Shown here: piece after piece, positions 35,914-45,651 of the stretch
How the letters are laid out: every line of letters starts with the position of its first letter
Numbering within the stretch: position 1 is the first letter of the stretch
Assembly (NCBI RefSeq): GCF_000733765.1
Contig: NZ_JPOG01000001.1
Coordinates: 2,604,001-2,668,000, forward strand
From: Algiphilus aromaticivorans DG1253
Lineage (GTDB): Bacteria > Pseudomonadota > Gammaproteobacteria > Nevskiales > Nevskiaceae
Length of the DNA: 64,000 nucleotides
Reading direction: 5' to 3'
The notes under the pieces: generated by a model
What the model saw: only the letters and a program-made list of their open reading frames with translations
Told to the model about the DNA's origin: nothing
The model's database searches: none
Made by a program: the position numbers and the translations under genes

Positions 35914-37794
35914 GTGGGAAATTTCGACCGCATTAGGGATCTCTACGCGGAGCGGCGCAGCTTCTTTGCGCGCGTCTTCCTGGCCGGCGGGATCTGCCTA
36001 CTGCTGATGTTGCTGCTGATCTGGCGCAGCTTCGACCTGCAGGTGCTACAGCACGAGCAGCTGTCCACGCGCTCCAACGACAACCGCATGCGGCTGGTCA
36101 CTGTACCCCCCGTCCGCGGGCTGATCTTCGATCGCAATGGCGTCGTACTCGCCCAGAACAGCCCGGCTTACGTGCTGGAGCTGGTGCCGGAGCAGGTTGA
36201 CGACATCGACACCACGCTGGCCGAGCTGGGCGAGATCATCGACATCAGCGACGCCGACATCGACCGCTTCCGCGAGCGACTGGTGCGCACTCCGCGCTAC
36301 CGCGGCGTGCCGGTGCGCACGCGGTTGTCCTTCGAGGAGGTCGCACACTTCCAGGTCAACCGGCACGACTTTCCCGGTGTGGACGTACGCGCCGGCCTGA
36401 CGCGCGAGTATCCCCTGGGTGAGGCTATGGCCCATCTGGTGGGCTATGTGGGCGGCATCACCGAGCGCGATCTGCGGGTGTTTCCAAACGCCGATTATCG
36501 CGGCACCACGCATATCGGTAAAACAGGGGTGGAACGGCAGTATGAGGAGCGACTGCACGGCACCACCGGCGCCAAGATGGTGGAGACCAACGCCACCGGC
36601 AGGCCGCTACGCGATCTGGAGCACCGGCCCGGCAAGCCCGGCGCCAACCTCCACCTGACAGTCGACGCCAATCTGCAGCTCGAGGCCCACGCGGCGCTGG
36701 AAGGCCACGAGGGCGCAATCGTGGCGATGGACCCGCGCAACGGCGAGATCCTGGCACTGGTTTCCAAGCCGGGCTTCGATCCCCGGCACTTCGTCGATGG
36801 CATCTCGCACAAGCGCTACCGCGCCCTCAACGACGACCCACGCCGGCCGCTGTTCAACCGGGCGCTGACCGGCACCTACCCCCCAGGCTCCACCATCAAG
36901 CCGATGATGGCGATGATCGCGCTGGAGGAGGGCGTCGTCAGCCCGGAGCAGCGCGTCTACTGCCCCGGCCACTTCGAGCTGCCCAACGTCAGCCGTCGCT
37001 TCCGCGACTGGAAACGGCGCGGGCACGGCTGGGTCGATCTCGAGCGGGCGATCTCGGAGTCCTGCGACGTCTACTACTATCAGGCTGCTCACGAGCTGGG
37101 CATCGAGCGCATCGAGGGCATGCTCAGCTGGTTCGGCCTGGGCAAACCCACCGGCATCGACCTACCCAGCGAGCGAGCCGGTATCGCCCCATCGCGCGAA
37201 TGGAAACGGAAGGCGCGCGGCGAGATCTGGTTCCCCGGCGAAACCCTGAATATCGGTATCGGCCAGGGTTACATGACGATGACGCCGTTGCAGATCACCT
37301 ATATGACCGCCCGCATCGCCACGCGCGGCGGCGGCGCACGCCCGCACGTGCTGCGCGCAGTGGAGCGCGTCGCCGAGGGCCACATCGTCGCCGAGCCACA
37401 GGAAGCGCTACCGCAGATCCCCATCTCGCACGCCGAGCACTGGGACCACGTCCACGAAGGCATGGTCACGACTATGCACGCCCCGCAGGGCACGGCCTAC
37501 CGCAGCGGTCGTGATGCCCCTTACCGCATCGCGGGAAAAACCGGCACGTCTCAGGTAGCCGGCCTGTCGCAGGAAGATGACCAGGCCCCGGAAATCGAGG
37601 ATGTACCCAAGCGCCTGCGTGATCACGCCCTGTTCACGGCCTACGCACCGGCCGAGGACCCCCGCATCGTGGTGAGCGTACTGGTGGAGCACGGCGGAAG
37701 CGGCGGCGCCGTGGCCGCGCCCATAGCGCGACGGGTGCTGGATGCCTGGCTGGTCGAGCGTACACCGCCCGTCATCACGGAGATCACACCGTGA
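35914..37794 (+). CDS. mrdA: Penicillin-binding protein 2 (elongation transpeptidase)
   Basis: A 626-residue class B PBP from GTG 35914. An N-terminal membrane helix (GGICLLLMLLLIW) is followed by the pedestal domain (RGLIFDRNGVVLAQN). The transpeptidase motifs are STIK (PPGSTIKPMMAM), SCD in ESCDVYYY as the SxN equivalent, and KTGTSQ. It cross-links peptidoglycan during cell elongation and is the target of mecillinam. Its partner glycosyltransferase RodA is encoded next, overlapping by 4 bp. Confidence 0.96.
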   Translation: MGNFDRIRDLYAERRSFFARVFLAGGICLLLMLLLIWRSFDLQVLQHEQLSTRSNDNRMRLVTVPPVRGLIFDRNGVVLAQNSPAYVLELVPEQVDDIDTTLAELGEIIDISDADIDRFRERLVRTPRYRGVPVRTRLSFEEVAHFQVNRHDFPGVDVRAGLTREYPLGEAMAHLVGYVGGITERDLRVFPNADYRGTTHIGKTGVERQYEERLHGTTGAKMVETNATGRPLRDLEHRPGKPGANLHLTVDANLQLEAHAALEGHEGAIVAMDPRNGEILALVSKPGFDPRHFVDGISHKRYRALNDDPRRPLFNRALTGTYPPGSTIKPMMAMIALEEGVVSPEQRVYCPGHFELPNVSRRFRDWKRRGHGWVDLERAISESCDVYYYQAAHELGIERIEGMLSWFGLGKPTGIDLPSERAGIAPSREWKRKARGEIWFPGETLNIGIGQGYMTMTPLQITYMTARIATRGGGARPHVLRAVERVAEGHIVAEPQEALPQIPISHAEHWDHVHEGMVTTMHAPQGTAYRSGRDAPYRIAGKTGTSQVAGLSQEDDQAPEIEDVPKRLRDHALFTAYAPAEDPRIVVSVLVEHGGSGGAVAAPIARRVLDAWLVERTPPVITEITP

Positions 37795-38918
37795 ATCCAC
37801 TGCAGTCGGACGCCGGCCGCGACGCCGGCAACATCCCCGGCTTTTTCGCCCGCCATCACATCGACGGTCCGCTACTTGGCCTGATCCTGGTGCTGATGGT
37901 GGTCAGCCTTGCCACTCTGTACAGCGCCACCGGCCAAGACGCCGGCGCGATCTGGAGCCAGAGCAAGCGGCTGGCAGTAGGCTTGGTGATTCTCGTCATC
38001 TGCGCGCGTATACCGCCAGACGGCTACCGCGCCGTGGCACCGGCCTTCTATGTACTCACACTGCTGCTGTTGGGGCTGGTGCTACTGCTGGGCGACAGCT
38101 CCAAGGGGGCTCAGCGCTGGCTCGACCTGGGCATCCTCCGCTTCCAGCCCTCGGAGCTGATGAAGCTGGCCATGCCCATGGCGGTGGCGGCCTATCTACA
38201 CGCCACCGGCACGGCGCCGGGCACCCGCCGGCTTGGCGTGGTGGGCATCATCATTGCTCTGCCCGTCGCCGCCATCATGATCCAGCCCGACCTCGGTACC
38301 TCGGTCATTGTCGCCATGACCGGAATGATTGCGCTGTACCTGGGCGGGCTGCGCTGGCGCTGGATCGCCGGCTTTGCCGGCACCATCGCCGCGGCCCTGC
38401 CCGTGCTCTGGCTCAACATGCACGACTACCAGCGCTCGCGCGTGCTCACCTTTTTGAACCCGGAGCGCGACCCGCTCGGAACCGGCTACCACATCACCCA
38501 GTCGAAGATAGCGATCGGCTCGGGCGGCGTCTTCGGCAAGGGCTTCGGCAACGGCACGCAGGCCAGCCTGGATTTCCTGCCCGAATCACACACGGACTTC
38601 ATCTTCGCCGCCTTCGCCGAGGAGGCCGGCCTGACCGGGGCAATGCTGCTGCTACTACTCTATATGGCGCTAACCGGACGCTGCCTCATCATCTCGCTCC
38701 GCGGCCAGGAAACCTTCCAGCGCTTGCTGGGCGGCACGCTGGGCATCATCTTCTTCGTCTATGTCTTCATTAATGTGGGCATGGTCTGCGGTCTGTTGCC
38801 GGTGGTAGGTGTGCCGCTGCCGCTGATGAGCTTCGGCGGCACCTCAACGGTCAGCCTGCTAGCCGGCTTCGGCATACTCATGTCCATTCAGACCCACCGC
38901 AAGCTGGTCCCGAGCTGA
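37791..38918 (+). CDS. rodA: Peptidoglycan glycosyltransferase RodA
   Basis: A 375-residue SEDS protein with about ten membrane helices. Conserved stretches include GDSSKGAQRWLDLGILRFQPSELMKLAMP, FLPESHTDFIFAAFAEEAGL and VPLPLMSFGGTSTVSLLAGFGIL. It polymerises lipid II as partner of PBP2. The GTG start overlaps the mrdA stop (GTGA). Also known as mrdB. Confidence 0.96.
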   Translation: MNPLQSDAGRDAGNIPGFFARHHIDGPLLGLILVLMVVSLATLYSATGQDAGAIWSQSKRLAVGLVILVICARIPPDGYRAVAPAFYVLTLLLLGLVLLLGDSSKGAQRWLDLGILRFQPSELMKLAMPMAVAAYLHATGTAPGTRRLGVVGIIIALPVAAIMIQPDLGTSVIVAMTGMIALYLGGLRWRWIAGFAGTIAAALPVLWLNMHDYQRSRVLTFLNPERDPLGTGYHITQSKIAIGSGGVFGKGFGNGTQASLDFLPESHTDFIFAAFAEEAGLTGAMLLLLLYMALTGRCLIISLRGQETFQRLLGGTLGIIFFVYVFINVGMVCGLLPVVGVPLPLMSFGGTSTVSLLAGFGILMSIQTHRKLVPS

Positions 38919-38932
38919 GGTGCCCCGACGCG

Positions 38933-39952
38933 ATGCATGTGATCCGACGATTTGCCTGCGGACTCCTCTTGATGGCCCCCTTCGCCGCCCCAGCGGACTA
39001 TTCCGAGCACCCGCGCGCGGCTCTGCTGCTCGATCGTCTGGAATCCGAGCACGGCTTTGACGCAGCTGACCTGCAAGCGGCGCGCGAGGCGCTGACGGCA
39101 GCCGAAAAGCTGCCGGAGTTGATCGAGCAAGAGCAAACCGCTCCGGAGCACACGCTGACCTGGACGGCCTACCGCAAGCTGCATGTCACCGAGGCCATGA
39201 TCCAGCGCGGTGTGGCCTTCTTCGAGGAGCACGAGGCGACGCTGCGTCGTGCCGAGGACGACTACGGCGTGGCGCCGGAGGTCATCGTCGCCATCCTCGG
39301 CGTCGAGACTCGCTACGGCGGCTTTACCGGTCGCACACGCGTGCTCGACGCGCTGGCCACGCAGGCCTTCGACCACCCCAGCCGCGGTGATTTCTTCCTC
39401 TCCGAGCTGGCCGCCTTCCTGGCGCTGACGCGCGAAACCGCCCTGAAGCCGACGGAGCCGGAGGGCTCCTACGCCGGCGCCATGGGCTGGGCGCAATTCA
39501 TGCCCAGCAACTACCGGCGGCTGGCGGTGGATTACGACGACGACGGCAGTATCGACCTGTGGACCCCGGCCGACGCCATCGGCTCCATCGCGCGCTACCT
39601 GATCGACTACGACCCGCGCTCGGCCTGGCGCGCCAGCGAGCCCATGGCACTGACGCCGCGGCGCTTTCAGGTCCGCGCCGACGCCATCGCCTTCAACACA
39701 CTGCGCCCGAACAGCAGCGTCGCTGAGCTCGCCACCATCGGTGCCGAGCCGACGCGCGCAATGCCGGCCGACATGCCGGCCGGCCTGCTGGAGCTGCAGC
39801 GCGACGAAGGCCGCGAGTTCCTTGTCGCCCTGCCCAACTTCTACGCCGTCATGCGCTACAACCCGCGCGTCTTCTACGCCATGGCCGTCGGCGACCTCGC
39901 CGAGGCGATATCGCAGGCGCGTGGCGAGCCGGCCGGACGCTTCATGCCATGA
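38933..39952 (+). CDS. mltB: Membrane-bound lytic murein transglycosylase B
   Basis: A 339-residue family-3 lytic transglycosylase. A signal peptide (residues 1-21) lacks a lipobox, so the protein may be soluble periplasmic rather than a lipoprotein like E. coli MltB. The catalytic Glu125 lies in ILGVETRYGGFTG. GSYAGAMGWAQFMPSNYRRLAVDYDDDGSIDLW is the family signature. It cleaves glycan strands to make space for wall growth. It follows rodA by 14 bp and overlaps rlpA by 4 bp. Confidence 0.93.
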   Translation: MHVIRRFACGLLLMAPFAAPADYSEHPRAALLLDRLESEHGFDAADLQAAREALTAAEKLPELIEQEQTAPEHTLTWTAYRKLHVTEAMIQRGVAFFEEHEATLRRAEDDYGVAPEVIVAILGVETRYGGFTGRTRVLDALATQAFDHPSRGDFFLSELAAFLALTRETALKPTEPEGSYAGAMGWAQFMPSNYRRLAVDYDDDGSIDLWTPADAIGSIARYLIDYDPRSAWRASEPMALTPRRFQVRADAIAFNTLRPNSSVAELATIGAEPTRAMPADMPAGLLELQRDEGREFLVALPNFYAVMRYNPRVFYAMAVGDLAEAISQARGEPAGRFMP

Positions 39953-40770
39953 AGACACGCACCCGACTCAGTCTGACGGGACTGGCGCTACTGATCGGCG
40001 GCTGCGCTACCACTCCCGAGACCGCCGAGGATCGCTTCGGCACGCCCGCACCCCGGCATGAACAGGACCGTGCGCCGTCGGAGCACGAGATCCCGGCCAA
40101 CGTCGCCCTGACGCCGAATCCCGAGGTGCGCGACGAGCCGAAGAGCCGCTACGGCAACCCCTCCAGCTACGAGGTCTTTGACCAACGCTACTTCGTGCTG
40201 GACAAGGCCGAAGGCTACCGCGAGCGTGGCGGCGCCTCCTGGTACGGCAAGAAGTTCCACGGCCGCCGCACCTCCAGTGGCGAACCGTACGACATGTACG
40301 AAATGACGGCGGCACATCGCACGCTGCCGCTGCCCAGCTATGTTCGCGTCACGCATCTGGGCAACGGGCGCTCGGCGATCGTGCGCGTCAACGACCGCGG
40401 CCCCTTCCACGAGGACCGCATCATCGATCTTTCTTACGCCGCCGCCGCGCGCCTGGGCATAACCGAAGCGGGCCACGCGCCGGTGGAAGTCGAAGCGCTC
40501 GCACCGCCCGGCGAGCCATCGACCAACGACGGTGGCTATCTGCGCGTGTGGCAACCCACCACCGATCCCGTAGAGGCCGTCCAGCGTCGCGAGCAGTTGC
40601 TCGGGCTGGGCGTGGACAACGCTGCCATCCACCTGATCGAAGGTGCCGACGGCCGCGCGCGCCATGAGGTGCGCATCGGGCCATTGGAAGACGCCGAGCA
40701 GGCTGCCGAACTGGCGCGTTGGCTGCGCGCACGCGACGTCCCGGCGCAGCACATGCGCGCGGCGCGCTGA
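39949..40770 (+). CDS. rlpA: Septal-ring lytic transglycosylase RlpA, lipoprotein
   Basis: A 273-residue lipoprotein (lipobox IGGC, Cys19). The double-psi beta-barrel domain (about residues 95-185) shows ASWYGKKFHGRRTSSGE, AAHRTLPLPSYVRVTHL and the catalytic Asp of VRVNDRGPFHEDRIIDLSYAAA. A C-terminal SPOR domain (YLRVWQPTTDPVEAVQRREQL to the end) binds denuded glycans at the septum. RlpA cleaves such strands in Pseudomonas. It is coupled to mltB by ATGA. Confidence 0.93.
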   Translation: MKTRTRLSLTGLALLIGGCATTPETAEDRFGTPAPRHEQDRAPSEHEIPANVALTPNPEVRDEPKSRYGNPSSYEVFDQRYFVLDKAEGYRERGGASWYGKKFHGRRTSSGEPYDMYEMTAAHRTLPLPSYVRVTHLGNGRSAIVRVNDRGPFHEDRIIDLSYAAAARLGITEAGHAPVEVEALAPPGEPSTNDGGYLRVWQPTTDPVEAVQRREQLLGLGVDNAAIHLIEGADGRARHEVRIGPLEDAEQAAELARWLRARDVPAQHMRAAR

Positions 40771-40810
40771 GATCCCTGCCGAAACCGCTATCATGAGGGA
40801 TTCATTCGTA

Positions 40811-41968
40811 ATGCCGAGCCTGATGCCCCGCCTTCGCCTGCTTGTCGCCCTCCTCGCCGTCCTTCCCGCCGTCGCCGCCGCGCGCTCGGTGCCGGAGGCG
40901 CCACCTCTGCAGGCTGAGGCCTATGTGCTGATGGATGCGGCCACCGGGCAGATCATCGCCGAGCACGCTCCCGACGAACGGCGCAGCCCGGCCTCCATTA
41001 CCAAGGTCATGACCAGCTACGTCGCCTTCGAGGAAATCGCCGCCGACCGCGCCTCGATGGACAACCGCGTACTGATCTCGGAGAAGGCGTGGCGACAAGG
41101 CATCGACTCGACGCAGTCGCGCATGTTCATCGAGGTCGGCACGCTGGTGAAGCTGGAAGACCTGCTGCGCGGCATCATCGTGCAGAGCGGCAACGACGCC
41201 AGCGTGGCAGTGGCCGAGCACCTCGCCGGCAGCCAGGCCGGCTTCGCCAGCATGATGAACGCCGCCGCCGAGCGCCTGGGCATGGAGAACAGCCAGTTCC
41301 AGAACGCCTCCGGCATGCCGGAGGAAGGGCACTACTCCACCGCTGGCGACATCGCCAAGCTCGTTCGGGCGCACATTCGCGATTTCCCGGAGGGCTACGC
41401 GATTTACTCCGAAAAGGAGTTCACCTACAACGACATCCGCCAGTTCAACCGCAATCGCCTGCTGTGGCGGGACGATTCGGTCGACGGCGTCAAGACCGGC
41501 TACACCAGCGAGAGTGGTTACTGTCTGGCCTCCAGCGCGGTGCGCGACGGCCGCCGCCTGATCTCGGTCGTACTGGGCACACCCAGCCCGGATCAGCGCA
41601 CGCAGGATTCGCTGGCCCTGCTCAACTACGGTTTCCGCTTCTTCGACACCGTCACACTCTTCGCTGCGGGCGAAAGCGTGCAGACGCGCGCCGTCTACGG
41701 CGGTGAGCAGTCGGAGCTGGCGGTGGGTCTCGGCGAAGCGCTGCAGGTCACCGTGCCGCGCGACGCCACCGACCGCCTGTCACTGGACGCCGAGATCCGC
41801 TCACCACTGCAGGCGCCCATCGCCGCTGGCGAGCGCCTGGGCACCCTGACCGTGCGGCTGGATGACGAAACGCTGCGCGTCGAGCCTTTGGTCGCTACCG
41901 AAGCCGTGCCGCAGGGCGGCATCTTCAAGCGGCTCGTCGACGCCGTCAGGCTGCGCCTTGGCGTCTGA
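40811..41968 (+). CDS. dacA: D-alanyl-D-alanine carboxypeptidase (PBP5/6)
   Basis: A 385-residue PBP5-type enzyme. ATG 40811 is chosen because GAGGGA lies 8 bp upstream; ATG 40793 is an in-frame alternative adding six residues. A signal peptide ends near AVAAA. Active-site motifs are SITK (Ser62, Lys65), SGN (126-128) and KTG (228-230). A C-terminal PBP5_C beta domain and an amphipathic helix ([15 protein letters not shown]) anchor it to the inner membrane. It trims pentapeptides and so limits cross-linking. It overlaps ybeD by 11 bp. Confidence 0.94.
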   Translation: MPSLMPRLRLLVALLAVLPAVAAARSVPEAPPLQAEAYVLMDAATGQIIAEHAPDERRSPASITKVMTSYVAFEEIAADRASMDNRVLISEKAWRQGIDSTQSRMFIEVGTLVKLEDLLRGIIVQSGNDASVAVAEHLAGSQAGFASMMNAAAERLGMENSQFQNASGMPEEGHYSTAGDIAKLVRAHIRDFPEGYAIYSEKEFTYNDIRQFNRNRLLWRDDSVDGVKTGYTSESGYCLASSAVRDGRRLISVVLGTPSPDQRTQDSLALLNYGFRFFDTVTLFAAGESVQTRAVYGGEQSELAVGLGEALQVTVPRDATDRLSLDAEIRSPLQAPIAAGERLGTLTVRLDDETLRVEPLVATEAVPQGGIFKRLVDAVRLRLGV

Positions 41969-42257
41969 TCCGGACAAGCCGAAGGTCAGCGGGCCGCAGG
42001 TCGACGATGAAGCGGTCTACAAGCTGCCCTGCCGCGTTCCCTTCAAGGTCTTCCTGCGACCGGACGCCAATGCCGAGCAGGCGCTGATCAGCGCCTGCCG
42101 GGAGACCGCCGGCGTCCATATCGACGCCGAACGCCAGCCCTCGCGCAAGGGCAACTTCATGTGCCTGCGCCTTACGCTGCACGCCAGCGAGCACGACCAG
42201 ATCCGGCGCGTGCGCGCAGCGATCGCTGCCGATACCTCGGTGATCATGGCGCTGTGA
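41958..42257 (+). CDS. ybeD: DUF493 protein YbeD
   Basis: A 99-residue protein from a TTG at 41958 that overlaps dac[30 protein letters not shown] and [27 protein letters not shown] match the DUF493/YbeD family, a small ferredoxin-like (ACT-like) fold that may be an allosteric lipoate-pathway regulator. Its place between dacA and lipB is conserved in gammaproteobacteria. It is coupled to lipB by GTGA. Confidence 0.9.
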   Translation: MASDPDKPKVSGPQVDDEAVYKLPCRVPFKVFLRPDANAEQALISACRETAGVHIDAERQPSRKGNFMCLRLTLHASEHDQIRRVRAAIAADTSVIMAL

Positions 42258-42922
42258 GCCGGTCGCCCGCCCCCATCGTCCGGCGTCTCGGCTTCGTCGA
42301 CTACGCCGCCGCCTTCACGGCGATGCACCGCTTCACCGACGCGCGCGACATCGACACCGCCGACGAGATCTGGCTGCTGCAGCATCCGCCGGTCTTCACG
42401 CAGGGGCAGGCCGGCCGACCGGAGCATGTCCTCGATCTCGGCGACATTCCGTTGGTACAGAGCGACCGCGGCGGCCAGGTGACCTACCACGGGCCGGGCC
42501 AGATCGTCGGCTATCTGATGGTCGACCTGCCGCGACTGGGTATCGGCATCCGTCGGCTGGTGGAGCGCATCGAGCAGGCCATCATCGACACGCTGGCCGC
42601 GCACGACATCGCGGACGGGTGCCTGCGCGACGGGGCGCCGGGCGTCTTCTGCGCCGACGGCGCCAAGATCGCCTCGCTGGGCCTGCGCGTGCGCCACGGC
42701 TGCAGCTTCCACGGGCTGGCACTGAATGTCGACATGGATCTGGCGCCCTTTTCGCGCATCAACCCCTGCGGCATGCAGAATCAGCGCATGACCGACATGC
42801 GCGGCCGCGGCGCGAGCGCTTCGCTGACCGAGGTCAGCGCCACGCTGGAGGCGCGCCTGCTGGCGGACGGCCTGGCGCCGCTGGCCGCTTCACAGGCGGT
42901 TCAGGCCGTGAGCGGAGACTGA
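42254..42922 (+). CDS. lipB: Octanoyl-[ACP]:protein N-octanoyltransferase LipB
   Basis: A 222-residue LipB from GTG 42254. The catalytic pair is Lys138 (GAKIASLG) and Cys172 (INPCGMQ). [22 protein letters not shown] holds the conserved substrate-pocket residues. It moves octanoate from ACP to lipoyl domains, where LipA then inserts sulfur. lipA, which usually follows, is not in the window; mlaF starts 5 bp after the lipB stop instead. Confidence 0.95.
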   Translation: MSRSPAPIVRRLGFVDYAAAFTAMHRFTDARDIDTADEIWLLQHPPVFTQGQAGRPEHVLDLGDIPLVQSDRGGQVTYHGPGQIVGYLMVDLPRLGIGIRRLVERIEQAIIDTLAAHDIADGCLRDGAPGVFCADGAKIASLGLRVRHGCSFHGLALNVDMDLAPFSRINPCGMQNQRMTDMRGRGASASLTEVSATLEARLLADGLAPLAASQAVQAVSGD

Positions 42923-42927
42923 GCTCC

Positions 42928-43740
42928 ATGCCGGAATCCAACGCCAATCTCGTGGAAGTCCGCGGCCTGCGCTTTTCCCAGCCGGGCCGCCTGCTCTTCG
43001 ACGGCATCGATCTGGATATCCCGCGCGGTCGCATCACCGCCATCATGGGACCCTCCGGCACCGGCAAGACGACGCTGCTGCGCATGATGGGGGGCCAGAT
43101 CCGGCCGCAGGCGGGCAGCCTACGCCTTAATGGCGAGGAGATCGTGGGTGCGCCACGCCGCCGGCTCTACGCCATGCGCCGGCGCATGGGCATGCTCTTC
43201 CAGAACGGGGCGCTGCTCACCGATCTCACCGTCTTCGAGAATGTCGCCTTCCCGCTACGCAACCACACGAAGCTGCCGGAGACGCTGATTCGCGATCTGG
43301 TACTGCTCAAGCTGGAAGCCGTCGGCCTGCGCGGCGCCGCCGGGCTCTTCCCGGCGCAGCTCTCCGGCGGCATGGCCCGTCGCGTCGCGCTGGCTCGCGC
43401 CATTGCTCTGGACCCGGATCTGGTGCTCTACGACGAGCCCTTTACCGGCCAGGACCCGATCTCCATGGGCGTGCTGCTGCGGCTGATCCGCGGCCTCAAC
43501 GACGCCCTGGGCACGACCTCGGTGATCGTCTCCCACGACGTCACCGAAACCCTGTCCATCGCCGACCACGCCTATGTGCTGTCGGAAGGCCGGCTGCGCG
43601 CTGCGGGCACCGCCGCCGCCCTGCGCGACAGCACCGACCCGCGCGTACGGCAGTTCCTCGACGGCGAGGCCGACGGCCCCGAGCCCTTCCACTACCCGGC
43701 GCCGCCGCTGGCAGCGCAACTGCTGGGGAGCGCGGCATGA
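42928..43740 (+). CDS. mlaF: Phospholipid transport ATP-binding protein MlaF
   Basis: A 270-residue ABC ATPase with Walker A GPSGTGKTT (41-49), signature LSGGMARRVALARAIA, Walker B DLVLYDEPFTGQDP and switch His in VIVSHDVTE. LFQNGALLTDLTVFENVAFPLR is the Q-loop region typical of MlaF. It powers the inner-membrane MlaFEDB complex that moves phospholipids between the membranes. It is the first gene of mlaFEDCBA and overlaps mlaE by 4 bp. It ends with an extension PFHYPAPPLAAQLLG. Confidence 0.95.
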   Translation: MPESNANLVEVRGLRFSQPGRLLFDGIDLDIPRGRITAIMGPSGTGKTTLLRMMGGQIRPQAGSLRLNGEEIVGAPRRRLYAMRRRMGMLFQNGALLTDLTVFENVAFPLRNHTKLPETLIRDLVLLKLEAVGLRGAAGLFPAQLSGGMARRVALARAIALDPDLVLYDEPFTGQDPISMGVLLRLIRGLNDALGTTSVIVSHDVTETLSIADHAYVLSEGRLRAAGTAAALRDSTDPRVRQFLDGEADGPEPFHYPAPPLAAQLLGSAA

Positions 43741-44507
43741 AGGCGCTGATCGCCTGGCCGGCCGATCTGCTGGCGGGACAGGGTCGCGCAGTGCTCTTCG
43801 GCCTGCGCACACTGGCGGCGACGCCGGCGGCCTTCGCCCGGCCGCGCCAGCTGGCGCTGCAGCTCTACGCCAGCGGCATGCTGTCGCTGGCCATCATCGT
43901 CATCGCCGGTGCCTTCGTCGGAATGGTGCTGGCCCTGCAGGGCTACCGCCTGCTGGTGCAGTTCTCGGCCGAAAGCGCGCTGGGGGCCTCGGTGGCGCTG
44001 GTCATCATTCGCGAGCTGGCGCCGGTACTGACCGCCCTGCTGCTTGCCGGGCGCGCAGGATCGGCCGTCACCGCCGAGATCGGCCTGATGCGCGCCACCG
44101 ACCAGCTCTCGGGCATGGAAATGATGGCCGTGGACCCGATGAAGCGGGTGATCGCGCCACGCTTCATCGCACTGACACTGGCCGCGCCGCTGCTCAACCC
44201 CATCTTCATCGTCATGGCCATCGGCGTGGCCGGCGGCCATCTCGTCGGCGTCGAGCTGCTGGGCGTGGACGCCGGCAGCTACTGGGGACAGATCCGCGCC
44301 GCCGTGGATATGGGCGATCTCGCGGACAGCAGCCTGAAGGCGCTGGTCTTCGGTGCCGTCATCGCCTGGATCGCCGTCTATCAGGGCTATCACGCCACCC
44401 CGACCGCCGAAGGCGTGGCACGGGCCACGACTTCCACGGTCGTGGTGGCGTCTCTGGCCGTGCTCGGCCTCGACTTCCTGCTGACCGCGGCGATGTACGC
44501 CGCCTGA
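43737..44507 (+). CDS. mlaE: Phospholipid transport permease MlaE
   Basis: A 256-residue MlaE/YrbE permease with about five membrane helices. Family signatures are GAFVGMVLALQGYRLLVQFSAESALG, IIRELAPVLTALLLAGRAGSAVTAEIGLMRATDQLSGMEMMAVDP and AVDMGDLADSSLKALVFG. It forms the membrane core of the Mla transporter with MlaF, MlaD and MlaB. Confidence 0.95.
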   Translation: MKALIAWPADLLAGQGRAVLFGLRTLAATPAAFARPRQLALQLYASGMLSLAIIVIAGAFVGMVLALQGYRLLVQFSAESALGASVALVIIRELAPVLTALLLAGRAGSAVTAEIGLMRATDQLSGMEMMAVDPMKRVIAPRFIALTLAAPLLNPIFIVMAIGVAGGHLVGVELLGVDAGSYWGQIRAAVDMGDLADSSLKALVFGAVIAWIAVYQGYHATPTAEGVARATTSTVVVASLAVLGLDFLLTAAMYAA

Positions 44508-44521
44508 CCCCGGAGCACCTC

Positions 44522-44983
44522 ATGCCCTCGCGCGCTGCAGAAATCATGGTCGGACTCTTCTTCGTCCTCGCCGTGGCCGCCGTCTTCCTGCTGACCTTCC
44601 GCGTCGCCGGGCCGGATGGCGCGGCCGTGGAGGACGGCTACAACGTCACCGCCGACTTCAACAATATCGGCGGTCTGAAGCGCGGTGCGCCCGTGACCCT
44701 TTCCGGCGTGCGCATCGGGCGCGTCGCCGACATCCGCATCGATCCGGTGACCTTCTCGGCCCGCGTGACGATGCGTATCTCGGCCCAATACGATGACCTG
44801 CCCGCCGACAGCGGTGCCAGCATCCTCACCAGCGGCCTGCTCGGCGAGCAGTACATCGGTATCGATCCGGGCGGCGCCGAGCAGGCGCTGGCGGAGGGAG
44901 ACCGTCTGCCGCTGACGCAGGACGCCCTGGTGCTGGAAAAGCTCGTCGGCCGCTTTCTCGAATCCATGACCCAAAAGGACTGA
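44522..44983 (+). CDS. mlaD: Phospholipid transport MCE protein MlaD
   Basis: A 153-residue protein with one N-terminal membrane helix (MVGLFFVLAVAAVFLLTF) and a single MCE domain (YNVTADFNNIGGLKRGAPVTLSGVRIGRVADIRIDP, then ASILTSGLLGEQYIGIDPGG). The C-terminal helix (ALVLEKLVGRFLES) lines the hexameric pore in known MlaD structures. ATG 44522 lies 14 bp after mlaE. Confidence 0.95.
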   Translation: MPSRAAEIMVGLFFVLAVAAVFLLTFRVAGPDGAAVEDGYNVTADFNNIGGLKRGAPVTLSGVRIGRVADIRIDPVTFSARVTMRISAQYDDLPADSGASILTSGLLGEQYIGIDPGGAEQALAEGDRLPLTQDALVLEKLVGRFLESMTQKD

Positions 44984-44987
44984 CCCC

Positions 44988-45647
44988 ATGCTCCGAATCA
45001 TGAAAACTCCGCTTTCCGCGCTCGCGATGCTCGTCGTCGCGGCACTACCCGCCTCCTGGGCACCTACTGCCGTCGCCCAGGAAGCTTCCGAAACCCGGCC
45101 GCCGGACGAGGTCATCAAGACCGCCGTCTCGCGTGTGCGCGACCTCATCAAGGAGAACGCCGACACCTATCGCGAGGACAGCGACGCCTTCTACGCGATG
45201 ATCGACGAGGAGATCGTCCCCTACTTCGACATGCCCTATATCGCGCGCCTAGTGCTGGCCCGCCACGCCCGCAGCGCCGACAAGGAGCAGCGTCGCCGCT
45301 TCACAGAGGCGTTCAAGAACACGCTGATGCGCACCTACGCCGACGCCATGCTCGAGTACAACGAGGCGGTGGAGGCCGAGTTCCTGCCGCTGCGCATGGA
45401 GGAAGGCGCCGAGCAGGTGACCGTCGACACTCGGCTGGTGGTCGAGGACGGCGAGAACGTCCCCGTGGGCTTCGTCATGCACAAGGTCGACAGCGAGTGG
45501 CTGATCTACGACATCAACGTCGAGGGCATCAGCCTAGTGACCAACTTCCGGGCCCAGTTCAATCAGCGCATCCGCGAGAACGGGCTCGACGCGCTGATCG
45601 AACGCCTGGAAGGCGGCGAGATCAGCACCGAAACGCCCGGCGCCTGA
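44988..45647 (+). CDS. mlaC: Periplasmic phospholipid shuttle MlaC
   Basis: A 219-residue protein with a signal peptide (through AVAQ, about residue 31). The mature part matches MlaC: IDEEIVPYFDMPYIARLVLARHARSADKEQRRRFTEAFKNTLMRTYADAML and SEWLIYDINVEGISLVTNFRAQF. It carries phospholipid between the outer-membrane MlaA complex and inner-membrane MlaFEDB. It starts 4 bp after mlaD. Confidence 0.95.
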   Translation: MLRIMKTPLSALAMLVVAALPASWAPTAVAQEASETRPPDEVIKTAVSRVRDLIKENADTYREDSDAFYAMIDEEIVPYFDMPYIARLVLARHARSADKEQRRRFTEAFKNTLMRTYADAMLEYNEAVEAEFLPLRMEEGAEQVTVDTRLVVEDGENVPVGFVMHKVDSEWLIYDINVEGISLVTNFRAQFNQRIRENGLDALIERLEGGEISTETPGA

Positions 45648-45651
45648 GGTC

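Noticed and set aside
42923-42927. lipA expected after lipB
   Set aside because: No radical-SAM lipoyl synthase is encoded anywhere in the window; mlaF follows directly.
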